Assembly (NCBI GenBank): GCA_028583605.1
Contig: CM053332.1
Coordinates: 27,802,956 to 27,866,955 of the forward strand
DNA from: Dastarcus helophoroides
Lineage: Eukaryota; Arthropoda; Insecta; Coleoptera; Bothrideridae
Direction: 5' to 3'
DNA: 64,000 nt
Made by a program: the position numbers and the translations under genes. This document shows positions 21,740-34,037 of the stretch, in pieces; within the stretch, counting starts at the first letter, position 1; the number at the start of each line of letters is the position of its first letter. The notes beneath the pieces were generated by a model. The model saw only the letters and a list, made by a program, of their open reading frames with translations, made no database searches and was not told the origin of the DNA.

Positions 21740-24000
21740 CCTAATCATTATCAGGTATTCGGGGGTTTCCCGTTTCCTCGCTTGTTCCGTCGCCCCCGTC
21801 TTATTTAATTCTCGTATTCAGATCGTCCGAAAGTCTTATAAAATACACGATTACCCTTCCAGTTCTGATATCCGGCCGTTTTCCAGAAGGTGGTGTAGCA
21901 CGGGAGAACGGGAACGAATTACGATGTTTACCTCGGGGATCAATGCGCGAGACCGGTTCAGAACTGTTACCGACTGATGACCAGATAGCCCTTGTTTATG
22001 AGACGGCTTAAAGTATGTCCGTTCTAACGGACCACATATACAATGCTATCTACAGATCCCTCTGGAACAACCTACCTCCCGCTCTGCGCAGTTAACTTGC
22101 CGCCCTCCAGAGAGGACAAGATGCAAGTTATTTTCTGGACTTCGCAATTCTTGTCTTTTGCGATACCAATTTCCAATGTTTTCTCGTTATTTATCGGCCT
22201 CGGCCATCTCACTTTGTACAAACGGCGAGGCGGATGAATAAATGTTACTTGGACGTCGCCCCCACAGATCTTGGAGCTTCCAGTAGCTCATATCAGTTCT
22301 GAAAGGGTTTTCGCTGACACCCCTAAAATAATTACATGCAGAACTCGGATGACCACTGTAATGTATCTAATATAATATCCCTTAATTTTATTACTTATGT
22401 TTAATATGTTTGTAAGTAAAGATAATAGACCAAACAAGATAATACCATTTCAGTTTAATTATTATTCAAATATGTATACGTGACGTTCCATAGTTCTTGT
22501 TTTTCAGACTTTAAAACTCTAATATTTGGTCTATTATCAGTAAGATATCGAATATTATAAAATGTAAGAGAAGCATTAAGATTCAGATAGATGTATCCAT
22601 ATATTCATTCGAACATATAGTGCAGATATATTCATTCAGTATTAATTCAATTCTTCAGTTATAAAATAAGTAATAATAATAATAAAGTTTTATTAAGTCA
22701 TCGATTTACCTCTTAATCCTCAACCATCTCAAGGAGTTCCATTACACCACTGTTACTTATAATTCCCAATTTTGACAGAAAATTATAGATTTCGAGATGG
22801 GAATTTTTCCAATGTCGATAGATATTTTAAAAATTTGTCAAATTCAGTTACTTTTTAAAAACTATACTAGGAAAAGTGATCTAAATTGAGAATCAGTGGC
22901 TGCATTTTAAATCAACCAAAGGTAGTCAGGGGTAAGTCCAAGTTTGAGCATTAGGATGAATAACTGTAACAAAATGAAACATTCTTGGAACGAAAATGCT
23001 AATAAATAACATTAAGCTTGGAAATAATTCTAACGTAACAAGAAAACCGCGGAAATATCAGACGATTGTCTAAATTTTAATGAAATCTTTAATACGTGAC
23101 GTAATTTATTTGGGAAGTGCAACAGGAAAAGGCTAAGGATTATTTATATTTTTGGTTCCATTTACATATTTCATATTAGCAAACAAGAAACATTAAATTT
23201 AAAAAAGAGACAGTTTTATTGCATAAAGAAGTACTTTTTATAAAGAGGTAATACTCACGTCAGACGACTTTGGTAAAGACTCCACAAAAGATTTCCGTTT
23301 GTGTATTTCGTCGCCGTTAGGAATTTTACTCGGGCCTTAATGTTATTCCGCAAATGCGCACACAGAAGTCTGATTTATCGTGAACAAAAGAATTAAGTTC
23401 GGTTATTAATGTAATCATTAAACCCAATGTAGTGATTCAAAACTTTCCAACTAACGTGCTGCGAAACTTAAGCCATAATTATTAAATATATTATATTCGA
23501 AAATAATTGGTTTGCGCACCTTCTTGGGTGGAATAAGACACGGTGGAGTTCGAAAATTACAGCTCGACTTATTTGGGTTCGAAGCTATAAAACAAATAAA
23601 GGATAGGAATTAAACACTATGAAGTCAAGGAGGAAATTAAGTTTGACCATAAATTTGATTAAGGCCCCAAAGTAAAGTAAAACTCGCGGATTATTCCAGA
23701 AAGTCGTTGATCCGACTTGGGTGATTTGTTTTCGCGTCATATTCAATGCAAAATTCGACGAGATTTATAACATTACGAATTCGGAATGGTGAAGATTTAA
23801 CCGAATTATCAACACAGTTCGTTCGAAATTTTCAAATTTGGATTCGTCGAATTCCCTGAGTTCACTTGGGCGCGTTTTTAGGTACCCACTATTGAGGAAC
23901 ATTCAAAATATCCACGCAATATTTATTAATTTTATTTAACATTTTCAGAAAACGCAAAAAACGCATAAAGTCTGTTAAATAAAACTGATTTATTTGAGCA
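21740..24000. other. Single-copy, more complex sequence
   Basis: The first ~500 bases are the least AT-rich of this area and contain two frames (21,732-21,977 and 22,043-22,237, +) without recognisable domains. They could be old exons or transposon remains. The rest (22,240-24,000) is ordinary AT-rich non-coding DNA with no repeat or RNA gene seen. Confidence 0.35.
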
Positions 24001-24004
24001 TGTA

Positions 24005-24165
24005 GAATGCCATCCATATTACAGTATGCAACCATCCGAACATGTATATTGGATTATAAATAGTCGAACTACCAACAGCTGAACCATAAATGCTTCCAAC
24101 AGCTGAACCATAAATGATTAGCAAAGCAATTGCTCTCTAGGAAGTTCCCAGAAGACTAGATTTAC
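24005..24165 (-). mobile_element. Diverged family B fragment
   Basis: ACTACCAACAG, TTGCTCTCTAGGA and AGTTCCCAGAAGAC occur in the same order and spacing as in 20,155-20,225. A piece (ACAGCTGAACCATAAATG) is locally duplicated. The ribozyme portion is missing. Confidence 0.7.
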
Positions 24166-24179
24166 TATTTCACAGTCAC

Positions 24180-24790
24180 TAAATTTATTTAAGTAAATCA
24201 ATTTTTTAAGTATCGTTTTTTTTTTAATTTCTGCCTTTCTAAATTTAGTTTTTTTTGTTAACATTTCAACTTTTTCCAAAATTTCGAGTTTTAAAATTTT
24301 AATCCTTTTCCAAATTTTGCCTTTTCCGATGATTCAAACTTTTTTAAATTTTTGCCCGTTTTGAAAACTTCCACTTTACTGAAATTTTCGATATTTTTTA
24401 ATTTTATTCGACTTATCGAACAGATTTTTGAAAAATCTAACCTTTTAAACATTTCAACTTTTTTTCATTTAAAATTTCTAAAATTTTAACTTCTCTGAAA
24501 GAATCAAAATGCTGAGATTTTTTAATGATTTTTTCTATGATTCCCATTTTGTTTCCAAATTTTACTTTTTTTATTAAAATTTCGACTTTTTAAAAATTTT
24601 CACTATAACATTATTTTTATACAATTTTCAATGGTTCAAAATTTCGACATTTTTTAAAATTTTCCCTTTTTCAAAATTTCGACTTGTTTGAAAATGTTGC
24701 CTTTCCTGATGATTTTCATTTTTTTAAATCTATCCCTTTCGAAAATTATATATTTTTTAGAAAGCTTGACGCCGAAGATTTTTTAAAATA
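24180..24790. repeat. T-rich degenerate tract before a skew switch
   Basis: AAATTTCGACTTTTT-type words on the + strand. The skew flips to A-rich at about 24,770-24,800, where the right giant arm begins. No gene. Confidence 0.55.
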
Positions 24791-24799
24791 CCCAGTTTT

Positions 24800-27700
24800 T
24801 AGAAAAATTCTAAATTGAAATTTAGAAATCACAAGTTATGCTTGGGTATTTATTTAAAAATTTTCATCATTTTGTCAAAATAATTTAATCAAAAGAGTTG
24901 TTTTCTAGTTAAAAATGGAAATCTTAAAATAAAATACAGCTTAAACCTTCAGTCCTAATTGTTCTATTCAGAGTATAGTATTTTAATTTTTGTCAATACT
25001 CCAAATTTAAATCCATAATTTTCAGTTACTATGTGTTTAAACTACCAATTTTGAGGAAAATATCAAAATCTGAAATTTTCAAAAAAATTATATTTTTTAA
25101 AGGAGGTCAAAATTTCGAATTGAATGGAGCTTCTTAATCAAAATCATACGTTTAAAAAAGGTGAAATTTCGAAGAAAAAATATCCAAATTTTAAAAATAA
25201 GTCACAATTTTGAAAGAGTAGAAATTCTGAAAAAATTGAATTTCTGATAAAGTGGAAATTTTGAAAATAAAAGTGGATATTTTGAAATGCCAGAATTTTC
25301 AAAAAGACAAAATTGTCAAAAAAGCCAAAATATGAAATTTTGAGAGTCTAACTTCAAAATAGCTGAAATTTTCCAAAAAATAGTAATAATACACAAAAAG
25401 GTCGAAACTAAATAAAGTAGACTTTTTCGAAGTCAAAATTTGCAAAAATAACTTTTGAGAAAGCCAAAACGTACAAAAAATCAAAATTCTCAGCCTAAAC
25501 TTTCAAAAAACTTAAAATTTTGACAAAAACCAAATTTTGATAAGAATTAAAATCTGAAAAAAAATGAAAATTTTAAAATGCAGATTTTTTTAACTTAACA
25601 AAAAAAGTCAAAACTCCGAGAAAAAAAATGAAGTCAAAAGGTTAAAGAAAAAGGTCGAAATGTTGATAAAAAACCGAACTTGAAAACAGTCTAAATTTTA
25701 AAATGTTGAACTTTTTTAATAAATCGTTATTTATAAAAAGGTCAAATATTTCGATAAAAAGGCAAAAATTTAAAATTGAAATGTTCACAGAAAAGTGAAA
25801 ATTTGAAATAGGGGAAATTTTGAAATGTCGAAATTTTTAAAAGGTTAAAGTTTTTAGAATGTCAAACATTAAAAAAAATTGCACTTTTCAGAAAAATCGA
25901 ATAAAAAAGAGAAAAAAATAGTGTCAGAAGGTTGGTGCTTCGAAAAAAATTAGAATTATTTTAGGAAAGTCCACGTTTTGACAATTTTCAGCACACAAAT
26001 TTCAAATAGTTTTTCAAAGATACAAAAAAGTCGAAATAAAAAACATCTCGAAATTTTTTCGAAAATAAAGTAAAATTTTCGAAAAAAATCAGTTTTGAAT
26101 CGAAATTTTGAAAATAAATAAAATGTTCAAAAAAGCCGAAATTCTATATTATCAAAAAATTACGAATTTTCAACGAGTGAAAATGTTTTTATGAAAATGT
26201 CAAAATTTTCAAAAAAAGCGAAGATTAAAGGCTAAAGTTTATAAAAAAAATGAAATCTTAAAAAATCGATATTTTCAAAAATCTAGAAATTTTTGGAAAA
26301 GTTGTTGAAAACGTAAACAAAAGTCGAAATTAAAGAAAAAAGAAAATTATTTCGAAAAATGCAACAATGTCAAAATTTTCAAACAAAATTTAAATTTTCG
26401 AAAAAATTTAAACCTTGAACCTTGAACCTTAAAAAGTTAACATTTTTAGAAAAAAGTCAATATTTTTAAAAGTACAAATTTTAGAAAAAAATTGAAACTT
26501 AAAAAAGTATACAGTTTGAAAAAAAAAGTTAAAAATTTGAAAAGAGCAAAAAATATGAGAAAAAGTCAAAAGTTTTTAAAAAAGAATCCAAATTTTGACA
26601 AGGAGTCGAATTTTATGAAAACAAATACAAATTTTGATATAACATTCATATTAAACAAAAATCTAGTTTAAAGGAAACGAAATCAAAAAAATCGAAAGTT
26701 TACAAAAAGTCGAAAAGTTTGAAAAATAATTTAAATGTTAAAAAGAGTTGACATTTTCAATAAGAACATTTTTTTTTAAAAATCAAATTTTAAAAACAAA
26801 AATTTTGAAAAAATTCGACAATTCAAAAAACTGACATTTTAAAAACAGTTTAGCTTTCAAAACTTTAACATTTTTAAAAAATTACGAATTTTCAACGAGT
26901 GGAAATGTTTTTAAGAAAATGTTAAAATTTTCCAAAAAACCCAAGAATAAAGGCTAAAGTTTACAAAAAAATGGAACCTTGAAAAATCGAGATTTTCAAA
27001 AATCTAGAAATTTGTGGAAAAGTTGGTGAAAACGTAACCAAAAGTCAAAATTCAAAAAAAAAAGAAAAATCATTCGAAAAATGTAAAATGGTGAAATTTT
27101 CAAAAAAAAATCTAAATTTTTGAAAAAATTTAAACCTTGAACCTTGAACCTTGAAAAGTTAAAATTGTTAGAAAAAAATCAATCTTTTTAAAAAAGGTAC
27201 AAATTTTCGAAAAAATTGAAACTTAAAAACGTATACATTTTGAAAAAAAGGTAAAAAATTTAAAAAGAGCAAAAAATATGAAAAAAAGTCCAAATTTTAA
27301 CAGAGTGGAATTTTATGAAAACAAATACAAATTTTGATATAACATCCATATTAAAAAAAAATCTTGAAAAGAAACGAAATCAAAAAAATCGAAAAGTTAC
27401 AAAAAGTCGAAAAGTTTGAAAAATAATTCAAATGTTAAAAATAGTTGACATTTTCAAAAAATAAAATTTTTGTTAAAAAATCAAATTTTGAAAACAAAAA
27501 TTTTGAAAAACATGGAAAATTTAGAAAAACTGACATTTTGAAAACAGTTTAGCTTTCAAAACTTATACATTTTTAAAAAATTACGAATTTTCAACGAGTG
27601 GAAATGTTTTTAAAAAAATGTGAAAATTTAAAAAAAAACCAAGAATTAAAATCTTGAAAAATCGAAATTTTCAATAAACTAGAAATTTTTGGAAAAGTTA

Positions 27701-28015
27701 GTGAAAACGTACAGAAAAGTCAAAATTCAAAAAAAAAGAAAAATTATTCGAAAAATGCAAAAATGTTGACATTTTCAAAAAAAAAACTAAATTTTGGAAA
27801 AAGTGTAAACCTTGGACCTTGAAGAGTTAAAATTTTTAGAAAAAATCAATATTTAAAGAAAAACGTACAAATTTTTGAAAAAATTGAAACTTAAAGAGTA
27901 CGAAATTTTAAAAGAAGTTAAACATTTGAAAAGAGTTAAAAATATGAGAAAAAGTGGAAAGTCTTTACAAAAAAGTCCAAATTTTGAGAAAGAATCGAAT
28001 TTTACGGTTAAGTTC
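24800..28015. repeat. Right arm of the giant inverted repeat
   Basis: Reverse-complement counterpart of 16,175-19,545. It is internally amplified: ACGAATTTTCAACGAGTG occurs at about 26,163, 26,883 and 27,585, and the paired CCTTGAACCTTGAACCTT blocks near 26,413 and 27,133 confirm a ~700-bp tandem unit. The arm is A-rich and lacks the family A insertion of the left arm, so the inversion predates that insertion. The - strand frame at 25,299-25,484 mirrors the + strand frame at 18,869-19,051 because the DNA is inverted. Confidence 0.7.
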
Positions 28016-28127
28016 TTTTAGGACCTTAAACACAAAACCTTGAAAGTGCCCTTGGACCTTGAACACAAAATATTCAAACCTTTTAGTGCATTAGAAGTAA
28101 ATACTATATTGATTCCATAGTATTTGC

Positions 28128-28262
28128 CTCCCGGAACATTTCTTAACTTTTGAGTTGGTTATACCACTCTGACGAGATCTAAGAAGATCGAAACCGTGTT
28201 TGGTTTCCAAATCCCGCATCTGATAAATCTTTAAACTTATTGATCTGTACATTAGAATTTAC
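28128..28262 (+). mobile_element. Diverged family B copy with a decayed hammerhead
   Basis: It aligns to 20,590-20,715. CTGACGA (28,169-28,175), GATC, loop TAAGAA, GATC and GAAA (28,190-28,193) are intact, but CCGG has become CCGT, the cleavage triplet position is G rather than H, and two pairs of stem I next to the core are lost. Predicted inactive. Only one arm is present. Confidence 0.8.
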
Positions 28263-28282
28263 TTGAGGATAAAATTATTTAT

Positions 28283-28482
28283 TTTCTTTTAAATGCAACA
28301 TTTTGGGATAAAAAGTTGAAAAAAGAATCGAAAATTTAGGAAAAGTCGACATTTACAGAAAATAAGTCAAAAATCGATCAAAATTTTCTTTTAAATGCAA
28401 CATTTTGGGATAAAAAGCTGAAAAAAAAGCATCGAAAATTTGAGAAAAGTCGACCTTTACAGAAAATAAGTCAAAAATCGAT
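28283..28482 (+). repeat. Two tandem copies of a ~100-bp repeat
   Basis: TTTTAAATGCAACATTTTGG begins near 28,288 and again about 100 bp later, followed in both by GGGATAAAAAG, GAATCGAAAATTT-like text and AATAAGTCAAAAATCGATC. Confidence 0.8.
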
Positions 28483-28644
28483 CGAGAAATTCCTGTGAAA
28501 GATACTTTTATAGAAAAGTTTAAATTTCAAAATTATTAAATAGAGAAAAAATGAAAAAAATATTGAAAATAGGAAAACAAAACCTAAAATTCCTGTGATA
28601 AAATTTCTTATAGAAGAATCTACATATCAAAATTAAAAAAATGA

Positions 28645-28885
28645 TTTTGGTGGAACGGACTGGTCCTTGATTATCTTTAAAAATTTAAATACAAATTTTG
28701 TTCCCTGAAACTAAGAAAGATTAAAAAACACAGCTCTAAGGCGTTTCGATAGCCAAGCTATCATCTTCAGGTTAGTATCTCTTTAAAAATGATAGCTTGG
28801 TTATCGAAACACGTTAGAGCAACCTTTGTTGTGTTTTTTAATCTTTTTTTGGTTTCAGGGGACAAGATTTGTATTTCAATTTTTT
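28645..28885. mobile_element. Family C palindromic element
   Basis: The left arm is complete from TTTTGGTGGAACGGAC through GTTCCCTGAAACTAAG. The right arm ends at GGGGACAAGATTTGTATTTC without the distal tip. A - strand hammerhead-like unit lies at 28,734-28,774 (CTGAAGA, T, GATAGC, TTG, GCTATC, GAAA). The + strand partner near 28,778-28,830 keeps the stem II hairpin and GAAA but its core has decayed. Confidence 0.75.
28734..28774 (-). ncRNA. Hammerhead-like unit (family C), probably weak
   Basis: Core CTGAAGA, the extra T, a 6-bp stem II with loop TTG, and GAAA are intact on the - strand. Stem III is CGCC rather than a palindrome, and the AGAG strand lacks a matching CTCT (the upstream text is TAAC), so stem I is poor. 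Likely a decaying copy. Confidence 0.4.
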
Positions 28886-30917
28886 TTTAAATTGAGAAAA
28901 AACAATCAAGATATCTATTTATATAAAAATCCTAGAAATGTCGACATTTTCAGAAAAATTGAAATTTCGAGAGGAAATTCAAAAGTTGTATAAAAAACTT
29001 TTAAGTAATTTGAAAAATAATCAAAATTGAAAAGAGAACAAACAACATTTTGAAAGAAATATTTGAGAATAATTCCAGAATTTTAAATAACAGTATTAAG
29101 AGTCCAAATTCAACAAAGTTTTAAAATGTTAACAATTTTTTTACAGAAAAGTAAACATATCCTGAAATTTGAAAAAAAACAAAATTTTTATTAAACATGA
29201 TTTCACAAAATTCGATACTTTAAGTCAAATTTTCGGGAACAATATTGGTAAATTCCATAAAAAAAATGTTTAGAGAAAAGTTGTAATTCTAGAAAAAGTA
29301 ATGCAAAATTTAAGAAGATACAAAATTTGGGAAAGAAAATTTAAAATTTGAGAAAGAAAATACAAAATTTGAGAAAAAAATGTTAAAATTCAAAAAATCC
29401 TTATAGAAAATCCGAGTTTTTCTGGGAATTTCAACTTTTTTTTTTAAACCCTGAATTAAACTAAAAATTTTTAACTTCTTTCCTTTGACTTTCTTTTCAA
29501 AGTTTTGTCCCCAATCTGCTGTTATCTCTGTTGAAGTAACTAGTCAAAATTTCTATTTTTTTTATATTTCTTTACTCCAAATTTTAACGTTGATTTTAAT
29601 GATTTTAATTTCAATTTTTTTTTAAATCCTAAATTTAAATTCTGACGATTTTCTACAATGCTAGTTTTCAAAAATTTGAACACAATCAAATTTGTTTTAG
29701 AAATTTGGAGTTTTAAAGTCAACAGCTCAAGAAAAGAACTATTTTTATTTTAAGCTAAAATTAAAATCGAAATTTAAAAAAAAGTTTAAATTTTTAAAAA
29801 ATAAAGCAAAATTAAGAAAATACGAAATTTAAAATTTGTTTCAGTTTGGAGTTTGAAAGTCAATAATTCAGGAAAAAAAACTATTTTTATTTAAAGCAGA
29901 AGTTGAAGTCAAAATTTTAATTAAAAATTGGAAATCGTGACATATGTTAAAGAATTTTTAATTTAAACTTTTAATTTTTTACAGGTTTACTCAAAACAGT
30001 CATTTTTATTTTGAAAAGTTTGATTTCTTCTGAAGATTTAGACTTTAACTTCGAAACTGTGAGTTTTTCTTGAGATCGTTTTAAATTGTATTAGTTTTAT
30101 TAAAACCATTTTACTTTTATCTCAGAAAATATTGATTCCAAAAATGCCAACAAAACTTCTCCCCTTCTTCTAAATTTTTTGCGTTAAAAGTCGATTTTTT
30201 AAATGTTTTTGCATAAAAATATTAACTTTCTTTACAAACGTTTCAGCTAATCTCTCCCAAAAGTTCGCCTTTAAAAAATTGAAACATCCTTTTCCAAAGA
30301 TTAATCATTAGTCTCGTTTCAATTTTCTTATAGAAAATTTCATTTCAGAAACTGAAATTGAGTTTTTTTACAAAATTTCTACCTAAAATTCTTCAATATA
30401 AAAATTTGGATTTTAAATACAAACGTTGTAGTTTTAATTTAAAAAGTTTATCTTATACATATTTTTAATTTTAGCTTTAATTTAATATCTCGAAAAGATT
30501 TCATTTCTGTAAATTTCAGTTCAACAAAAAAGTTGACATTTTTAGATCAAATCCAAGTTTTGGGGTAGTTTTTGGGAAGACGAATTCATGAATGACATAT
30601 TTCAAAGGTTTTCATCATCTCACAATTTAAAGTCGTCCTAACAAATATGAATGACAATATTTCAAATGTTTCATTATCTGACAAGTCCTGACAAATGTGA
30701 ATTTTTAAGCAAAAATTCGAATATTCGAGTTTTTATCAAAATTCCCAGTTTAAACTTATATTTCAGCTTCTTCGAGAAAAAGTTCTATTTTTAAAAAATA
30801 AATTCAAAATGTCAAGAACAAGGCTTATGCTTTCTTCGTTGTTTCGTTTGAAGTCAAAATTTCAGGAAATAAATAAAATACAAATTAAAATTTGGTGCTT
30901 TAGGAAAAAAAAGTTAT
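28886..30917. other. AT-rich degenerate intergenic DNA
   Basis: Mixed A/T words without a strong period. A local ~75-bp duplication (AATGACATATTTCAAAGG and AATGACAATATTTCAAATG) lies at 30,590-30,700. The - strand frame 29,540-29,722 is a composition product. No gene or element recognised. Confidence 0.45.
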
Positions 30918-31117
30918 AATATTGTAACGCAATGTAAATAGACGAAATAGGATTTAGAATAGAATTGTAGAATTTAGTAAATAAAAAAAGTTTCTAGAAG
31001 GTTCTGATAAGGGGAAAGCGGCCGCGATAACGAAACAAACGGCAGATAAGCGTTCCAGAAATTTCGGCATTCGATAAGCCTTATCTGCCGAAAATTCTGG
31101 AAGACGCGGGCCGAAAC

Positions 31118-31125
31118 TATAAAAA
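31118..31125 (+). promoter_or_regulatory. LTR TATA box
   Basis: TATAAAAA about 30 bases upstream of a TCAGTCAGTTAG-type initiator region, inside the solo LTR. It fits a Pol II start at the U3/R border. Confidence 0.7.
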
Positions 31126-31228
31126 GGCGGTCAGTTTTCCCTCGAGTCAGTCAGTTAGAATCAGTGCAATTAGTAAGTTAGTAGAAGTGAGTTAATTGTA
31201 AATTGTGGTGATTCAAGTTGAGTTCAGT

Positions 31229-31245
31229 AATAAAGTGGGAATAAA
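31229..31245 (+). terminator. LTR polyadenylation signals
   Basis: Two AATAAA hexamers (31,229-31,234 and 31,240-31,245), about 40-55 bases before the LTR end, placed as expected for the R region. Confidence 0.6.
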
Positions 31246-31290
31246 TCCATCACGTGTATCAATTCGAACCGATAACGCACGTAACAATAT

Positions 31291-32297
31291 CAAAAAAACT
31301 AAATCTATTAACAACGTTCTGGAAAATTTTACCTTTTATAAAAGTTTTGAAGTTTTCAGCAAAATTTTTAGAACAAATTGATGGTTTAAGATCGATATAA
31401 ACGAAGCAGTGTAAATGAAGGCAAAAATATTGAAAAATTATAGATAAATTTGAAATTTGGAAATCTCGACTATTGAAATTTTAACATTTTTTTCAAATTT
31501 TGGATCTTAAAGTCAAAGTTCTAAAAAGGTTGGAAATGAATTTAAAAATTGAATCAAAAACTCGAAATTTTAACCTGAAAGAAGTCCCATTCTTGACTTT
31601 GTTTTGAAATTTGGAGACTGAAACTTTTTTTATTACATTTTCTAAAATTTAAAGGCAGCATTTAATTATTTGCTCTAAATTTTTATATAAATGTGACGAG
31701 TTCCATAAATTTTGAGATTTCAGCTACCATATTCTTTGGAATTTTCTTCGGTCGTTGCTTACTTCACAAATTTTTCGGTTAAGAATTAAAAAAATTTTAT
31801 TATTAATTGACAATCTCTCCAAGATTGCGCCAAACAGCGATTGCGTTAAATCTTAATTTAAAAATTTAAAATTTTAGAAAAAAAGTAAAAGAGTTAGGTT
31901 TGAAGCGGATCTTAGAAATTTTTATCCGAAATAAACTTGCAGTTGTAGTTTTCAAAGTTCCAAACTCGACTCGAAAGTCAACATTTCAAGAAAATTGCCA
32001 AACCTCAACTTTAAATCCACGATTTTATCAAGTAGGTCGAAAGTTCGATTTACTTACGCTGTTTTTTAGAAATTTTTTTAGAAAATTTTGAGTTTTCAGC
32101 TGAATTTACGCGTTTAACCTTGAAGGAATTTTTTTAATAGAATATTTTGCCTTCGCAAAGAAATTCAAAGTCGATATTAAAGTTTAACATTTAAATTTGT
32201 GGAAAAAAAAATTGGGAAAATGCGTCAAATTCAAGCTATAGAAAACCAAGTTGAGAGTTGTGCACTTTTGGTTTTATCAATAATTTTAAAATTTTAT
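31291..32297. other. AT-rich intergenic DNA
   Basis: No repeat unit, RNA or convincing ORF. The frame at 31,900-32,091 shows no domain. Confidence 0.4.
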
Positions 32298-33730
32298 AAG
32301 TTTCCTTGCACTTTTTTGGTAGTTTTGGGGTTCCTTTAAATTTATTTTAGATTTTTTAATCCAGTTTGGCTTTCTATCAGACTTTTTAAATTCTTTAGGT
32401 TTAATTAAAGTAAAATTGATCTCGTTAATAATTTTAGGTTAATTCTTTTGTTGTCATTAGTCTTTTTTTCTCTTTTTAGGCCCCTGCAGTTTTGTTGTGT
32501 TCCTCGCAATATTTTAGCTTTTTTGTTGCTAGTCTAGCCTTCCTAATTTTTTTTGAAATATCTGAGTTAAATCACACAAAATTGCGTTCGTTTATGGTTC
32601 TGGGTCAAATTTTTGAGAACTTTTCCGTTTCATTTGGGCTCCTGTGATTTTCTTTGAAAAGCAGATTGGGGTTTTTGATCTGCTAACAATTTGTTGGCGT
32701 GTTTTAAACTTTTTAGAAGTTTTCTTGCACTTTTTTGGTAGTTTTGGGGTTCCTTTGAATTTATTTTAGATTTTTTTAATCTAGTTTGGCTTGCTATCAG
32801 ACTTTTTGGATTCTTTGGGTTTAATTAAAGTAAAATTGATTTTGTTAATAATTTTAAGTCAATTCTTTTGTTGCCATAAGCCTTTTTTTATCTCTTTGAG
32901 CCCCTGCAGTTTTGTTATGCTCCTCGCAATATTTTAGCTTTGTTGTTGCTAGTCTAGTCTTTCATAGTTTTTTTTTTATATATCTGGGTTAAATCACACA
33001 AAATTGCGTTCGTTTATGGTTCTGGGTTAAATTTTTGAGAACTTTTCGTTTTATTTGGGCTCCTGTGATTTTCTATGAAAAGCTGATTGGGGTTTTTGAT
33101 CTGCTAACAATTTTTTGGCGCCTTTTAAGCTTTTATATTTATATTTTTTGGTAGTTTTGGGGTTCCTTTGAATTTATTTATTTATATAAAATTGATCTCG
33201 TAAATAATTTTAAGTTAATTCTTTTGTTGTTATTAGTCTTTTTTTATCTCTTTAGGTTTCTGCAGCTTTGCTGTGTTCCTTGCAATAGTTTAGCTTTTTT
33301 GTTGCTTCTTTAGTCTTTCATAATTTTTTTTTGAAATATTTGAATTAAGTCACACAAAATTGCGTTCGTTTATGACTCTGGGTCAAATTTTTGAGAACTT
33401 TTCCGTCTCATTTGGGCTCCTGTGATTTTCTTTGAAAAGCTGATTAAGGGTTTTGATCTGTTAACAATTTGTTGGCGTCTTTTAAGCTTTTTATAAGTTT
33501 CCTTGCACTTTTTTGGTAGTTTTGGGGTTCCCTCGAATTTATTTTAGATTTTTTAATCTAGTTTGGCTTGCTATCAGAGTTTTTCAATTCTTTGGGTTTA
33601 ATTAAAGTAAAATTGATTTCGTTAATAATTTTAAGTGAATTCTTTTGTTGTCATTAGTCTTTTTTTTATCTCTTTAGGCCCCTGCAGTTTTTTGTGCTCC
33701 TCGCAATATTTTAGTTATTTTGTTGCTGCA
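32298..33730. repeat. ~419-bp tandem repeat, about 3.5 copies
   Basis: TTTTTTGGTAGTTTTGGGG recurs at about 32,312, 32,731, 33,144 and 33,509, giving spacings of 419, 413 and 365 (copy 3 carries a deletion of about 50 bp). Each unit also carries CCCCTGCAGTTTTG, CACAAAATTGCGTTCGTTTA and GGGCTCCTGTGATTTTC in order. Copy divergence is moderate. The last copy is cut off by a family A remnant. Confidence 0.9.
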
Positions 33731-34015
33731 ACCTTTTTATATATATTTTTATATTATTATAATTTATCCAAAAAAACATTTTTTTTCATATCTAATTTTG
33801 GTCTTCTATTTTTCATTTTTCCTATTCTATGTAAAATAAACTAACCTATTTTTGTTAACTGTTATAAGGTGACGTTTTAAATAAATTTAGATATCACGTA
33901 GTCATATTTCAAAAACTGTTTTAGAATGTTGCCAACAAACAATAAAATTTTAAATATTTCCAAATTGGGTCGTAGAAATGTTAAATAAAATGATTAAACA
34001 TAATGTTATCGACCA
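33731..34015 (+). mobile_element. Old family A right-arm remnant
   Basis: From GCAACCTTTTTATAT through CCTATTCTATGTAAAATAAA, AACTAACC, GGTGACGTTTT and AAATGTTAAATAAAAT to GACCAATAAGAG, matching 13,880-14,167 and the family tip with many substitutions. The hammerhead is gone. This is the most diverged substantial copy in the window. Confidence 0.75.
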
Positions 34016-34037
34016 ATAAGAGCCCAATATTAAGAAC

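Larger units (their letters stand above)
30922..31286 (+). mobile_element. Solo LTR, probably Ty3/gypsy-type (365 bp)
   Basis: Begins TGTAACGC and ends CACGTAACA, with the short inverted tips TGTAAC / GTAACA hmm-matching only at TG..CA. ATAT flanks both sides (30,918-30,921 and 31,287-31,290), a 4-bp target-site duplication typical of Ty3/gypsy integrases. Inside are a TATA box, an initiator-like TCAGT cluster at about 31,131-31,165, and AATAAA signals, in the U3-R-U5 order. The U3 part holds an imperfect inverted repeat (GGCAGATAAG ... CTTATCTGCC). No internal domain or second LTR is present, so it arose by LTR-LTR recombination. Its GC-rich patches stand out from the AT-rich flanks. Confidence 0.85.

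Noticed and set aside
21960..21990. CTGATGA as a possible further hammerhead
   Set aside because: No paired stem II or GAAA follows at the required distance.
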